Assembly: GCA_964577175.1 (NCBI GenBank)
Contig: CAZNYC010000120.1
Location: 1 to 12,806, forward strand
DNA length: 12,806 nucleotides
DNA from: BS750m-G62 sp964577175
Lineage (GTDB): Bacteria > Planctomycetota > Phycisphaerae > FEN-1346
Direction of reading: 5' to 3'
How positions within the stretch are numbered: position 1 is the first letter of the stretch; every line of letters starts with the position of its first letter. Both the position numbers and the translations under genes were made by a program. Shown piece after piece: positions 1 through 6,591 of the stretch. Under the pieces are notes generated by a model, which was not told the origin of the DNA, searched no databases, and saw nothing but the letters and a program-made list of their open reading frames with translations.

Positions 1-572
1 AGGTCGGCCGGCGAATGACGCGCTTCGGGGCCGTCTTCGATTCCACGTGCGACCGGACCTCCGACGCCGCCCTGTACCTGGGCCCCGTGTTCTACTACCT
101 GCTTCAGCCGGATGCGGTCACCGTTGCCCCGAATCTGGGGATGGCGGCGCTGGCGGCGGTGGGCCTTGTGTGGGCGCAGGCGACGTCGTACCTGCGTGCC
201 CGCGCCGCCGCCGAAGGGGCGGAGGGGGGCGGCGGTTTCTGGCAGCGGGGCGAGCGGGTCGTCACGCTCCTCCTCGGCCTGGGGTTCCACCATCTGTCGA
301 CGGCCGTCTGGATCCTCGGCATCGCGCCGCTCGCGACCGTGGTGCACCGGCTGTGGCGGGTGGCCCGGACGACGCCGGGGCCGGACGGCCGGCCGCCGAC
401 GCCGCCGGCCGCCGACGAGCCGCGCGGCATCCTGGGCGTTCTGCTCTTCCGCTGGGGCCGCCTGACGGTGCCGTTCGATATCCAGGCCGGCGCCACGATC
501 GCCCTGCTGGTTTTCGTGGCGCTGCCGGAGCCCGACTGGGTCCGGATGCTTGTGGCGTGGCTGGGGGGGTGA
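1..572 (+). CDS. CDP-alcohol phosphatidyltransferase family protein, 5'-truncated
   Basis: The reading frame is open from base 3, so the gene begins before the window. About 189 residues are visible. Near the start is a G-x3-D-x3-D stretch (GAVFDSTCD), the second half of the CDP-alcohol phosphatidyltransferase signature; the upstream D-x2-D-G-x2-A-R half would lie outside the window. A later SYLRARAAAEG segment resembles the SY-x-RAR-x-E segment of phosphatidylinositol/phosphatidylglycerol-type synthases. Four hydrophobic segments suggest an inner-membrane protein. The family transfers a phosphatidyl group from a CDP-linked lipid to an alcohol in phospholipid synthesis; the alcohol acceptor cannot be told here. 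A hydrophilic Pro/Asp-rich loop lies between the last two membrane segments. The family call rests on half a motif plus membrane topology, so it is probable rather than certain. Confidence 0.7.
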   Translation, partial: VGRRMTRFGAVFDSTCDRTSDAALYLGPVFYYLLQPDAVTVAPNLGMAALAAVGLVWAQATSYLRARAAAEGAEGGGGFWQRGERVVTLLLGLGFHHLSTAVWILGIAPLATVVHRLWRVARTTPGPDGRPPTPPAADEPRGILGVLLFRWGRLTVPFDIQAGATIALLVFVALPEPDWVRMLVAWLGG

Positions 573-583
573 TCGGTTGGTCC

Positions 584-611
584 TTGACTTGCCGGCCCGA
601 GCCGATAGACT
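584..611 (+). promoter_or_regulatory. Sigma-70-type promoter upstream of the LysM lipoprotein gene
   Basis: A TTGACT -35 box (584-589) lies 16 bp from a TAGACT -10-like box (606-611), in the 128-bp gap between the phosphatidyltransferase and the lipoprotein. The -35 box matches consensus at 5 of 6 positions and the -10 at 4 of 6. The predicted 5' leader is about 80 nt. Assigned by motif only. Confidence 0.5.
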
Positions 612-700
612 CGCCGGACGAAGGTGCAGGCGGGCGGGGCCGCCTCGGGTCCGGCCGTTCAGCCAAATCGTGGGTACCCAGAGAGGCGAGAGGGCAGAAC

Positions 701-1108
701 ATGCGAGCGTATACGTGGATTCTGGTGGCCGTCCTGGCCCTTGGCGTCATCGGCTGCGAGCAGCAGAATAAGGACGAGGAACTGCCGCAGATCGACCCGG
801 CCGAACTCGAGGCCTCCGCCCCGCCGCCGGAACCGGTGCCGGCCAAGACGTCCGACACCGACGACACCGGCACTCCCGCCGTCGAGGTCGAGACGCCGAC
901 CGCGCCGCCCCCGGCCGTCCCCCCTGAGCCGAGCACCGGTACCCCGCAGACGTACACCATGCAGCGCGGCGACACGTTGTACAGCCTGGCCAAACGCTTC
1001 TACGGCGACGGGAAACTCTGGACGCGCATCGCCGACGCCAACAAGGACAAGGTCCGCACCGTCACCGACATTCCGGTCGGCACGGTCCTGACGATCCCGC
1101 CGAAGTAG
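701..1108 (+). CDS. LysM-domain lipoprotein
   Basis: A 135-residue exported protein. Residues 1-19 form a lipoprotein signal peptide: a short charged start, a hydrophobic core and a lipobox-like VIGC with Cys19 as the likely lipidated residue. Residues 20-82 are a Pro/Thr/Glu-rich linker. Residues about 84-133 form one LysM domain (YTMQRGDTLYSLAKRFYGDG, then a conserved W, IADAN, and a terminal VGTVLTIP). LysM modules bind N-acetylglucosamine-containing glycans such as peptidoglycan, so this is probably a cell-wall-tethered lipoprotein; no catalytic domain is visible. The ATG at 701 is chosen because the signal peptide begins there and a purine-rich GAGAGG-type site lies just upstream. The same frame is open much further upstream, but that part overlaps the phosphatidyltransferase gene and does not look like protein. 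Confidence 0.88.
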   Translation: MRAYTWILVAVLALGVIGCEQQNKDEELPQIDPAELEASAPPPEPVPAKTSDTDDTGTPAVEVETPTAPPPAVPPEPSTGTPQTYTMQRGDTLYSLAKRFYGDGKLWTRIADANKDKVRTVTDIPVGTVLTIPPK

Positions 1109-1150
1109 CAGGCGGTCCGGACGGATTGGCGAGACGGTGACGCACCGCCG

Positions 1151-1167
1151 CGCCCGGCATCCGGGCG
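1151..1167 (+). other. Short perfect hairpin between the LysM and DUF362 genes
   Basis: CGCCCGG (1151-1157), a 3-nt CAT loop and CCGGGCG (1161-1167) form a perfect 7-bp GC stem in the 77-bp gap, 18 nt before the DUF362 start. There is no T-tract, so it is not a classical intrinsic terminator. It could attenuate or stabilise the transcript, or be chance in GC-rich DNA. Confidence 0.3.
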
Positions 1168-1185
1168 GCGCAGAGGCAGCAGGCC

Positions 1186-2286
1186 ATGGCCTATCCGCAC
1201 GAAGGACCGGGACGGCGCGGGGACGGGGCGCACCAGTTGTCGCCGTCGGCGATGCGGGCGGACTTCGCCCGCCGGCGGGCGCGGCTGGACCGCCGTGCCG
1301 CCGCGGCGGGTCTCTCGCGGCGTGAGTTCCTCGCCTCGCTCGCCGGCGCCGGCGTGACCGGCGCTGCAGCCGCACGTGCCCTGGCCGCCGCTGCCGCCGA
1401 GCCGGGCGCCGATGCGCCGCCTCCGGAGGCCCCGCCGCCCCCCGAGAAGAGCCGCGTCGTCGTCGTGACGCATCCCGAAGTCATCATCCGTGACTACCGC
1501 GCGAACCTGCCTATCGTCCGCGCGATGCTCGACCGGGCGGTGGCCGAACTCACCGGCCGCCGGACCGAGGCCGAGGCGTGGGCCGACGTCGCCCGCGAAG
1601 GCGATTTCGTCGCGGTCAAGTACAACGGGATGCACGCCCCCACGCTCCATTCCCACGCCGAGATTAACAGCGTCCTGATGGAGCGGCTGACGCAGACGGC
1701 CGGCGTCGACCCCGAGCGGTTTCTCGCCGTCGACCGCCGCCTCCCCGAGCCGTACGACGAACTCTCCGACCCGTTCGCCCTGCCGTCGCGGAACCTGACG
1801 ACGCGCCTGAGGCGGCTGTACACGGAGACGGCGACGGCGGTGGTGAACGTCTCGGTGTTGAAGACGCACTTCGGCGAGGGGCTCTCGGCCGCCCTGAAGA
1901 ATCACCTGGGCAGTGTGAACAACCCGGCGGCGTACCACGGATGGGAGCCCGACCGCATGCCGCGCTCCCTGCCCGAACTCAACGCCCTCCCGCCGCTCCG
2001 GACGAAGACGCGGCTCGTGGTCGTCGACGCCATCCGGCCGCTGTACGCCGGGGGGCCGTTCGACGATCCGGCATACCGGTGGGACTTCCGGGGGCTGATC
2101 GTCGCGAGGGACCCGGTGGCCGCCGACGCCGTCGGCCTCCGCATCCTGGAGGCCCGGCGTGCGGAGGCGCGCGGCCGGGCGTGGCCGATGCCCGCCGCCC
2201 GTGCCATGGTCCGGTGGGGGCAGGAGATCGGCCTCGGCAACGCCGACCCCGGCGGCATCGACCGGGTCGAGGTTGATATGGGTTGA
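1186..2286 (+). CDS. Tat-exported DUF362 domain protein
   Basis: A 366-residue protein. A twin-arginine signal is visible (SRREFLASLAG, Arg45-Arg46, followed by an Ala-rich hydrophobic stretch to about residue 68), then a Pro-rich linker and a DUF362 domain from about residue 85 to the end. Family hallmarks are NVSVLKTHFGEGLSAALKNH followed by GSVNNP, and a VVDAIRPLY segment. The C-terminal ferredoxin-like Cys clusters present in some DUF362 proteins are absent. The biochemical role of DUF362 is poorly defined; Tat export suggests folding, perhaps with a cofactor, before secretion. The start is uncertain: ATG 1186 has only a weak GAGGCAG-like site, while the ATG at 1252 (MRADFARRR) would give a shorter, more typical Tat n-region. 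It lies 77 bp after the LysM gene and may be co-transcribed with it. Confidence 0.85.
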   Translation: MAYPHEGPGRRGDGAHQLSPSAMRADFARRRARLDRRAAAAGLSRREFLASLAGAGVTGAAAARALAAAAAEPGADAPPPEAPPPPEKSRVVVVTHPEVIIRDYRANLPIVRAMLDRAVAELTGRRTEAEAWADVAREGDFVAVKYNGMHAPTLHSHAEINSVLMERLTQTAGVDPERFLAVDRRLPEPYDELSDPFALPSRNLTTRLRRLYTETATAVVNVSVLKTHFGEGLSAALKNHLGSVNNPAAYHGWEPDRMPRSLPELNALPPLRTKTRLVVVDAIRPLYAGGPFDDPAYRWDFRGLIVARDPVAADAVGLRILEARRAEARGRAWPMPAARAMVRWGQEIGLGNADPGGIDRVEVDMG

Positions 2287-2316
2287 CGAAGCGGCGTTTC
2301 GGCTCGTGATCTTCGT

Positions 2317-2388
2317 TGTGTGGCCCGGCCGGACAAGCCGGTCGGGAAGGGGCTTCCACCCGGCTGGACGAGCCAACCGGGCCACACA
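2317..2388. repeat. Two-hairpin inverted-repeat element with perfect 12-bp outer arms
   Basis: TGTGTGGCCCGG (2317-2328) and CCGGGCCACACA (2377-2388) are exact inverted repeats. Inside are two similar hairpins: 2324-2346 (9-bp stem with one G.T, loop ACAAG) and 2359-2381 (stem with one mismatch, loop ACGAG). A small GGAAG/CTTCC hairpin lies between them (2345-2357). The element fills most of the 135-bp gap between DUF362 and the glycosyltransferase and ends about 24 nt before the latter's ribosome binding site. The GACAAGC-type loops resemble those of the elements at 3477-3551 and 10516-10587. Confidence 0.75.
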
Positions 2389-2421
2389 CGGAAGGGTTGC
2401 AAGCGCAGCCTGGAGGCGACG

Positions 2422-3450
2422 GTGCGAATCACGTTTCTCGTGCCCGGCCGCGGGCTCAGCGGCGGCATCAACGTGATGGGCGAGTACGCCGGTCGGCTCG
2501 CCGGCCGGGGTCACGAGGTGGCCGTTTGCTGCCGCCGTCCCACCGACGCCGTCGAGCGGCTCCGCCGATGGTGGATCCGCCGGCGGGCCCCCGACGCCCT
2601 GGACGAGTCCGGCTGCGACCTCACGCCCGTCACGTCCTTTACGCCGGAGACCGTCCCGGACGGCGACGTCCTCCTGGCGACGGGACCGGAGACGGTGCAG
2701 GCGGCGTCGGCCCTCGGGCCGGAGAAGGGCCGGCTCGTCCACCTCGTCCAGACCCTCGTGCCGCTGGAGGCCGACCCCGACCGGGCCCGCGAGGTCATGG
2801 CTGCCCGGGCTCACCGCATCGCCGTCTCCGAGCACGTGGCGGATCGCCTCCGCGAGCGGTTCGGCGCCGACGCCGCCGTCGTGCCGAACGGCGTGGACCA
2901 CTCGCGGTTCTATCCGGTCAACCAGCGGTCCCGTCAGCCGGCGACGGTGGGGATGATGTACGCCGCCGAGCCGGGCAAGGCCGTTGAGGAAGGATTCGAG
3001 GCGGTCCGCCTGGTCCGCGACACCCGGCCGGACGTCCGTCTCGCCGTCTTCGGTGCGCGGAAACCGCGGGGCGTGCCGCCGCGGAGCGAGGTCTTCGTCC
3101 GTCCCAAGCGGACCCGCCTGCGGAGCATCTACGCCCGGTGCGACGTGTGGCTCGGCCCGAGCCGCATCGACGGTTTCGGCCAGCCGATCCTCGAGGCGAT
3201 GGCCTGCCGGGTCGTCCCCGTGGCGGCCCGCGCGGGTGGGCACCCGGCCCTGGTGGAAGACGAGGTCAGCGGCTTTCTCGTGCCGCCCGGCGACGTGGAG
3301 GCGATGGCCCGCCGGATCGGTCTGCTGTTCGACGACGAGTCCCTCTGCCGGCAGATGTCCGAAGCCGCCCACGAGCGGAGCCGCCAGTTCGACTGGAAGG
3401 CGTCGACCGAGCGGCTGGAATCGCTCCTGGCGGAGTGGGTGGCAGGGTAG
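2422..3450 (+). CDS. GT4-type glycosyltransferase
   Basis: A 342-residue GT-B-fold glycosyltransferase that would move a sugar from a nucleotide-sugar to an acceptor in the cytoplasm; donor and acceptor cannot be read from sequence. The N-terminal half begins RITFLVPGRGLSGGINVMGE, with the Gly-rich loop typical of GT4 enzymes. A VPNGVDHSRFYP segment marks the inter-domain region. The C-terminal half has DGFGQPILEAMAC, the E-x7-E donor-site motif with Asp250 replacing the first Glu and Glu258 retained, then a GGHPALVEDEVSGFLVPPGD segment. The GTG at 2422 is chosen because GGAGG lies 5 nt upstream (2412-2416). A GTG at 2320 in the same frame would add 34 residues, but those translate the two-hairpin repeat and look non-coding. 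The gene converges on the HD-GYP gene. Confidence 0.88.
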   Translation: MRITFLVPGRGLSGGINVMGEYAGRLAGRGHEVAVCCRRPTDAVERLRRWWIRRRAPDALDESGCDLTPVTSFTPETVPDGDVLLATGPETVQAASALGPEKGRLVHLVQTLVPLEADPDRAREVMAARAHRIAVSEHVADRLRERFGADAAVVPNGVDHSRFYPVNQRSRQPATVGMMYAAEPGKAVEEGFEAVRLVRDTRPDVRLAVFGARKPRGVPPRSEVFVRPKRTRLRSIYARCDVWLGPSRIDGFGQPILEAMACRVVPVAARAGGHPALVEDEVSGFLVPPGDVEAMARRIGLLFDDESLCRQMSEAAHERSRQFDWKASTERLESLLAEWVAG

Positions 3451-3476
3451 GGGTTCTGTCGGGTTTGATCCCGCGG

Positions 3477-3551
3477 GGTACCGCTGGCGGCTTGCCCGCC
3501 GCTGCGCCTCAAGACCCCGCCAACACGGGCTGACAAACAGCCGGTGGCACC
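3477..3551. repeat. Two-hairpin repeat element between convergent genes
   Basis: A 75-bp element running from GGTACC to GGTGGCACC. Hairpin 1 is GGCGG (3486-3490), loop CTTGC, CCGCC (3496-3500). Hairpin 2 is GGCTG, loop ACAAA, CAGCC near 3528-3542. An additional long-range pairing is GCGGGGT (3473-3479) with ACCCCGC (3514-3520). The ends, the ACGG before hairpin 2 and the TGACAA-A/G-C loop are shared with the element at 10516-10587. It fills most of the 113-bp space between the glycosyltransferase and HD-GYP genes and could act as a bidirectional 3'-end structure, though no T-tract is present. Confidence 0.72.
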
Positions 3552-3563
3552 CGCCGATTGAGA

Positions 3564-4841
3564 CTACGCCCACGCCGGCGCGCGCTCTGCCTCGGCCGGG
3601 TGGCTGATCAGGAAGATCGGCACGGCCGCCGAGACCACGTCCGGGTCGAACATCCCCCCGCTGCCGCGGATCAGGATGTCGATGGCCAGCGTCGTGTCGC
3701 GCGCGGCGCGGTACGGCCGCCGGCTCGTCAGGGCGTCGAACGTGTCGCAGACGGCGATGAGGCGGGCCGCCAGCGGGATTGCCGTCCCGCGCAGTCCTTC
3801 CGGGCACCCCGAACCGTCAAACGCCTCGCAGTGGGCGGCTGCGATGCGGATCACTTCCTCCAGCCCCCGGACGGGCCCGAGAAACGCGCCCAGACGCGTG
3901 CCCCGCGACCGCACGTCGCGCAGTTCCTTCTCCGAGAGGAGTCGCGGCTCGTCGAGGAGGCTCTTCGGGACGGCCACCATGCCGAGGTCGTGGACGAGGG
4001 CGGCCCATTTGGCCCGGCCGACGTCCTCGGCCGGGAGCCCCATCGCCATCGCCACCAGGACCGTCAGGTGGGCCACCCGCCGGCTGTGACCGATGCGGTC
4101 GGAGGCGTGGGCGTCGGCCAGCACGCCCAGCAGTTCCAGCAGGGCGGTCATCTCCCCGCCGGTCGCCACGAAGTCGTCGTCGGCCAGGTGCTGGATGCTG
4201 GTCTGGACGAGCAGGTCGATGTCGTCGCCGGCCTGCAGTTGGGCGTAGAGTCCCGGCGCATCCAGGACTTCGAGGCCGGCGTTGAGGACGTCGCCGGTGA
4301 CCTGGCTGGCGGCCCGGTTGCGGAGGGCGTCGAGCAGGGCCAGCAGTTCCGGCGTGCCCTGTTCCCGCAGGACGAAGTCGCACGTGTCGGCCAGACGGAG
4401 CGCCTGGGCGTCCCACGGTACTTCCTCGCCCGTTTTGCCCCGCGGATACCCGTGCCCGTTTGTCCACTCGTGGTGGTCAAGGACGGTCTCGGCAACGGGC
4501 AACATCCCGGGGATGTCCGCCAGCATTTGCGCCCCGACCAGTGGATGCGACCGCGTGACGGGCCGGTTCGCCTGTTCGCCGAGGTTCAGCGGGTGCGAGA
4601 GGTCCCACTGGCCGTCCAGGAGTCCCACGTCGTGGACGAGCCCGGCGTAGAAGACGTCACGCGGGTCCACCGCGCCCAGGCTCGACGCCACCCGGGCCGC
4701 CACGGCCGCCACCCGCCCGTGGTGCGGTACCTCGCGGGTGCTCCGGTAATCCAACGTGCGGGCCACGGCCGCCAGCAGGTCGGCCCGGCGAACCTGAAGG
4801 ACCAGGTCCGCGGGTTCCCGCGATGTTGTCGGATCCGGCAT
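3564..4841 (-). CDS. Protein with two HD-GYP-like domains, the second degenerate
   Basis: A 425-residue cytoplasmic protein with no membrane segment and two HD-type phosphohydrolase domains. The first (about 20-160) keeps the expected metal ligands: His41, His70-Asp71, His99, His123-His124 and Asp152, plus a GHGYP motif at 129-133. The second (about 240-410) keeps His252, His284-Asp285 and Asp342-Gly, but has RSRGTRLG where a His-Pro is expected, His-Cys-Glu (337-339) instead of His-His-Glu, and GCP instead of GYP. Both lack the Lys of the usual HDIGK. HD-GYP proteins hydrolyse cyclic di-GMP or related dinucleotides; here domain 1 could be catalytic and domain 2 structural or regulatory. No receiver or sensor domain is attached. 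Start: the ATG at 4841 has GAGG 9 nt upstream; an ATG at 4856 would add five residues but has no clear site. Confidence 0.85.
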   Translation of the reverse strand: MPDPTTSREPADLVLQVRRADLLAAVARTLDYRSTREVPHHGRVAAVAARVASSLGAVDPRDVFYAGLVHDVGLLDGQWDLSHPLNLGEQANRPVTRSHPLVGAQMLADIPGMLPVAETVLDHHEWTNGHGYPRGKTGEEVPWDAQALRLADTCDFVLREQGTPELLALLDALRNRAASQVTGDVLNAGLEVLDAPGLYAQLQAGDDIDLLVQTSIQHLADDDFVATGGEMTALLELLGVLADAHASDRIGHSRRVAHLTVLVAMAMGLPAEDVGRAKWAALVHDLGMVAVPKSLLDEPRLLSEKELRDVRSRGTRLGAFLGPVRGLEEVIRIAAAHCEAFDGSGCPEGLRGTAIPLAARLIAVCDTFDALTSRRPYRAARDTTLAIDILIRGSGGMFDPDVVSAAVPIFLISHPAEAERAPAWA

Positions 4842-5076
4842 CGTCGTTAACCTCATCCCGGTTTACGAGACGCGTAGGGGCGAAAGTCATTCACCGGGCG
4901 CCACGCGGCTCCGGAAGATGTATCGGCCGCTCCGCCGCGTGAGATAAAGTCTTCTGGAGGCGTTTGAGCGCGCTGCGCCGGGCGAGGCCGTCCGCGGAAG
5001 CGGCCGGTCATCTTCATCCGAGGCGATGAGTGCGGCACGCCGGAGAATGCCCCGCCGCCGGGCACGCAGCCTCGAA

Positions 5077-5096
5077 ATCGACTCGTATCGACTCGC
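5077..5096 (+). repeat. Tandem 10-bp direct repeat upstream of the lpdA promoter
   Basis: ATCGACTCGT (5077-5086) is followed directly by ATCGACTCGC (5087-5096). A third partial copy, GACTCGC, overlaps the -35 box at 5118-5124. The repeat ends 19 bp upstream of the -35 hexamer, a position where an activator or repressor could bind. Function inferred from position only. Confidence 0.4.
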
Positions 5097-5115
5097 AGGG
5101 TAACCGACATTCGGT

Positions 5116-5145
5116 TTGACTCGCGCAGGTCCCCCGCGGTACGAT
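5116..5145 (+). promoter_or_regulatory. Sigma-70-type promoter for the lpdA operon
   Basis: TTGACT (5116-5121, 5 of 6 consensus) and TACGAT (5140-5145, 4 of 6) are separated by 18 bp. They lie about 60 bp before the lpdA start, giving a predicted leader near 55 nt. It probably drives at least lpdA-lipB-lipA. Confidence 0.6.
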
Positions 5146-5205
5146 GGGTGTCCGTGCCGGCCGGGCCGTCGGCACACACGATTTCCCAGCCATCGGAGGT
5201 GAGCG

Positions 5206-6588
5206 GTGAGTGTTTACGACGTGGCAGTGGTCGGGGGTGGACCCGGCGGATACGTGGCCGCCCTCCGCGCCGCCCAACGCGGGGTGACGACCTGTCTCAT
5301 CGAAAAAGGCAATCTGGGAGGCGTGTGCCTGAACGTCGGCTGCATCCCCACCAAGGCGATGCTCCACGCCTCGGACGTGTATCACGGCCTCGGAAACGTC
5401 GAGACGTTCGGCCTCGCCGCCGGCGACGCGTCGGTCGACGGGCCGGCCTTCATGAAACGTGTGGCCGGCATCGTCGGCGGGCTCCGCAAGGGCGTGGGCG
5501 GTCTGCTGAAGAAGCGCGGCGTGGAGGTGATCCGCGGCCGGGGCCGGCTCGCCGCCCGCGACCGCCTCGCCGTCGAGACCGACGACGGGACCGAGGAGGT
5601 CCAGGCCCGGGCGATTATCCTGGCCACCGGGTCCTCGCCCGTCCGGCCGGGCTTCGCCCCGTGGGACAGCGACCGGCTGTGGACCACCGACGAGGCTACC
5701 ACCGCCGACGCCCTGCCGGAGAGCGCCCTGATCGTGGGCGGCGGTGTCATCGGGTGCGAGTTCGCCACCGTCTACGCCGAACTCGGCATCCCGACGACCG
5801 TCGTCGAGATGCTCGACCGGCTGCTGCCCACCCTCGATGAAGATGCGTCCAAGGCCGTCCGCAAGAGCCTGAAACGGCGCCGCGTTACGATCCTGACCGG
5901 CGCGAAGATCACCACCATGAAGGCCACGGACAAGCAGGTGACCGCTCACCTGGAGGGTGGCCGGACACTGGAGGCCGACCGCGCTCTCGTGGCCGTCGGC
6001 CGCGCGCCCAACGTGGACGACCTCGGCCTCGAGGAGGTCGGCGTCGAGCGCGCCGGCGGCATCATTCGCGTCGACGACGCCTGCCGCACCAGCATCGAGG
6101 GCATCTACGCGGTGGGCGACTGTGCGGCCAAACTCCAGTATGCCCACTTGGCCAGCCGCATGGGCGTGGTGGCGGCCGACAACGCCACGGGCCACCCGGC
6201 CCGCGACGCGCTCAACGTTGTGCCGCAGGTCGTCTACACGCATCCGGAAATTGCGACGGTCGGCCTGACGGAGGCCGAGGCCCGCGCCTCGGGCTATGAG
6301 GTCCGCGTGGCCCGGTTCCCGCTCCAAGCCAGCGGGATGGCGCGGGCCTACGACGAAATCGAGGGCGAGGTCGAGCTCATCGCCGACACCGAGCACGGCG
6401 AAATCCTCGGCGCCGCCGTCATCGCCGCCCGCGCCGCCGATATCATCCAGGAAATCACCCTCGCCATGAAGAACGAACTCACCGTCGAGGAACTCGCCGA
6501 GACCATCCATCCGCACCCGACCTTCGGCGAGGCCGTCCACGAGGCCGCCGAACTCTGGCTCGGGTTCCCCGTCCACACCACCGGGTGA
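5206..6588 (+). CDS. lpdA: Dihydrolipoyl dehydrogenase
   Basis: A 460-residue FAD-dependent enzyme that reoxidises protein-bound dihydrolipoamide with NAD+, serving as the E3 component of 2-oxo acid dehydrogenase or glycine cleavage complexes. Visible features in order: the FAD-binding GGGPGGYVAA near residue 9; the redox disulfide GGVCLNVGCIPTK with Cys41 and Cys46; the NAD-binding GGGVIGCEFA around 180; a second FAD segment GIYAVGDCA around 300; and a C-terminal dimerisation domain ending in HPHPTFGEAVHE, where His437 and Glu442 form the catalytic dyad. Length is normal for the family. No lipoyl domain is fused to the N-terminus; the lipoyl carrier is a separate gene at 8459. The GTG start is supported by a near-perfect GGAGGTGA site (5195-5202). 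The stop is 3 nt from lipB, so the two are probably co-translated. Confidence 0.97.
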   Translation: MSVYDVAVVGGGPGGYVAALRAAQRGVTTCLIEKGNLGGVCLNVGCIPTKAMLHASDVYHGLGNVETFGLAAGDASVDGPAFMKRVAGIVGGLRKGVGGLLKKRGVEVIRGRGRLAARDRLAVETDDGTEEVQARAIILATGSSPVRPGFAPWDSDRLWTTDEATTADALPESALIVGGGVIGCEFATVYAELGIPTTVVEMLDRLLPTLDEDASKAVRKSLKRRRVTILTGAKITTMKATDKQVTAHLEGGRTLEADRALVAVGRAPNVDDLGLEEVGVERAGGIIRVDDACRTSIEGIYAVGDCAAKLQYAHLASRMGVVAADNATGHPARDALNVVPQVVYTHPEIATVGLTEAEARASGYEVRVARFPLQASGMARAYDEIEGEVELIADTEHGEILGAAVIAARAADIIQEITLAMKNELTVEELAETIHPHPTFGEAVHEAAELWLGFPVHTTG

Positions 6589-6591
6589 CCC

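Larger units (their letters stand above)
4842..5205. other. Intergenic region between divergent HD-GYP and lpdA genes
   Basis: A 364-bp gap (349 bp if the upstream HD-GYP start is used). It holds the lpdA promoter (5116-5145), a tandem 10-bp repeat (5077-5096) and the lpdA ribosome binding site. Minus-strand open frames of 96-108 codons exist here, but they overlap one another, resemble no family I know and cross the promoter, so I do not call them genes. I see no convincing promoter for the leftward gene. Confidence 0.6.

Noticed and set aside
2283..2312. TTGACG followed by TGATCT as a promoter for the glycosyltransferase
   Set aside because: The -35 is good, but no acceptable -10 occurs at 16-18 bp spacing.
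2320..2421. Upstream GTG extension of the glycosyltransferase
   Set aside because: It translates the inverted-repeat element, and a strong GGAGG site precedes the GTG at 2422, where the GT4 N-terminus begins.
1000..3807. Very long minus-strand open frame (935 codons) opposite LysM, DUF362 and glycosyltransferase genes
   Set aside because: It is the antisense shadow of three well-supported genes; high GC keeps opposite-strand stops rare. Its translation is Arg/Gly/Pro/His-rich and resembles no family.
3558..4850. 430-codon plus-strand open frame opposite the HD-GYP gene
   Set aside because: The minus strand encodes two HD-type domains with conserved ligands; the plus frame is its mirror with shadow composition.
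4853..5179. Small minus-strand open frames (96-108 codons) in the HD-GYP/lpdA gap
   Set aside because: They overlap each other, cover the lpdA promoter, and show no recognisable domain or clear ribosome binding site.
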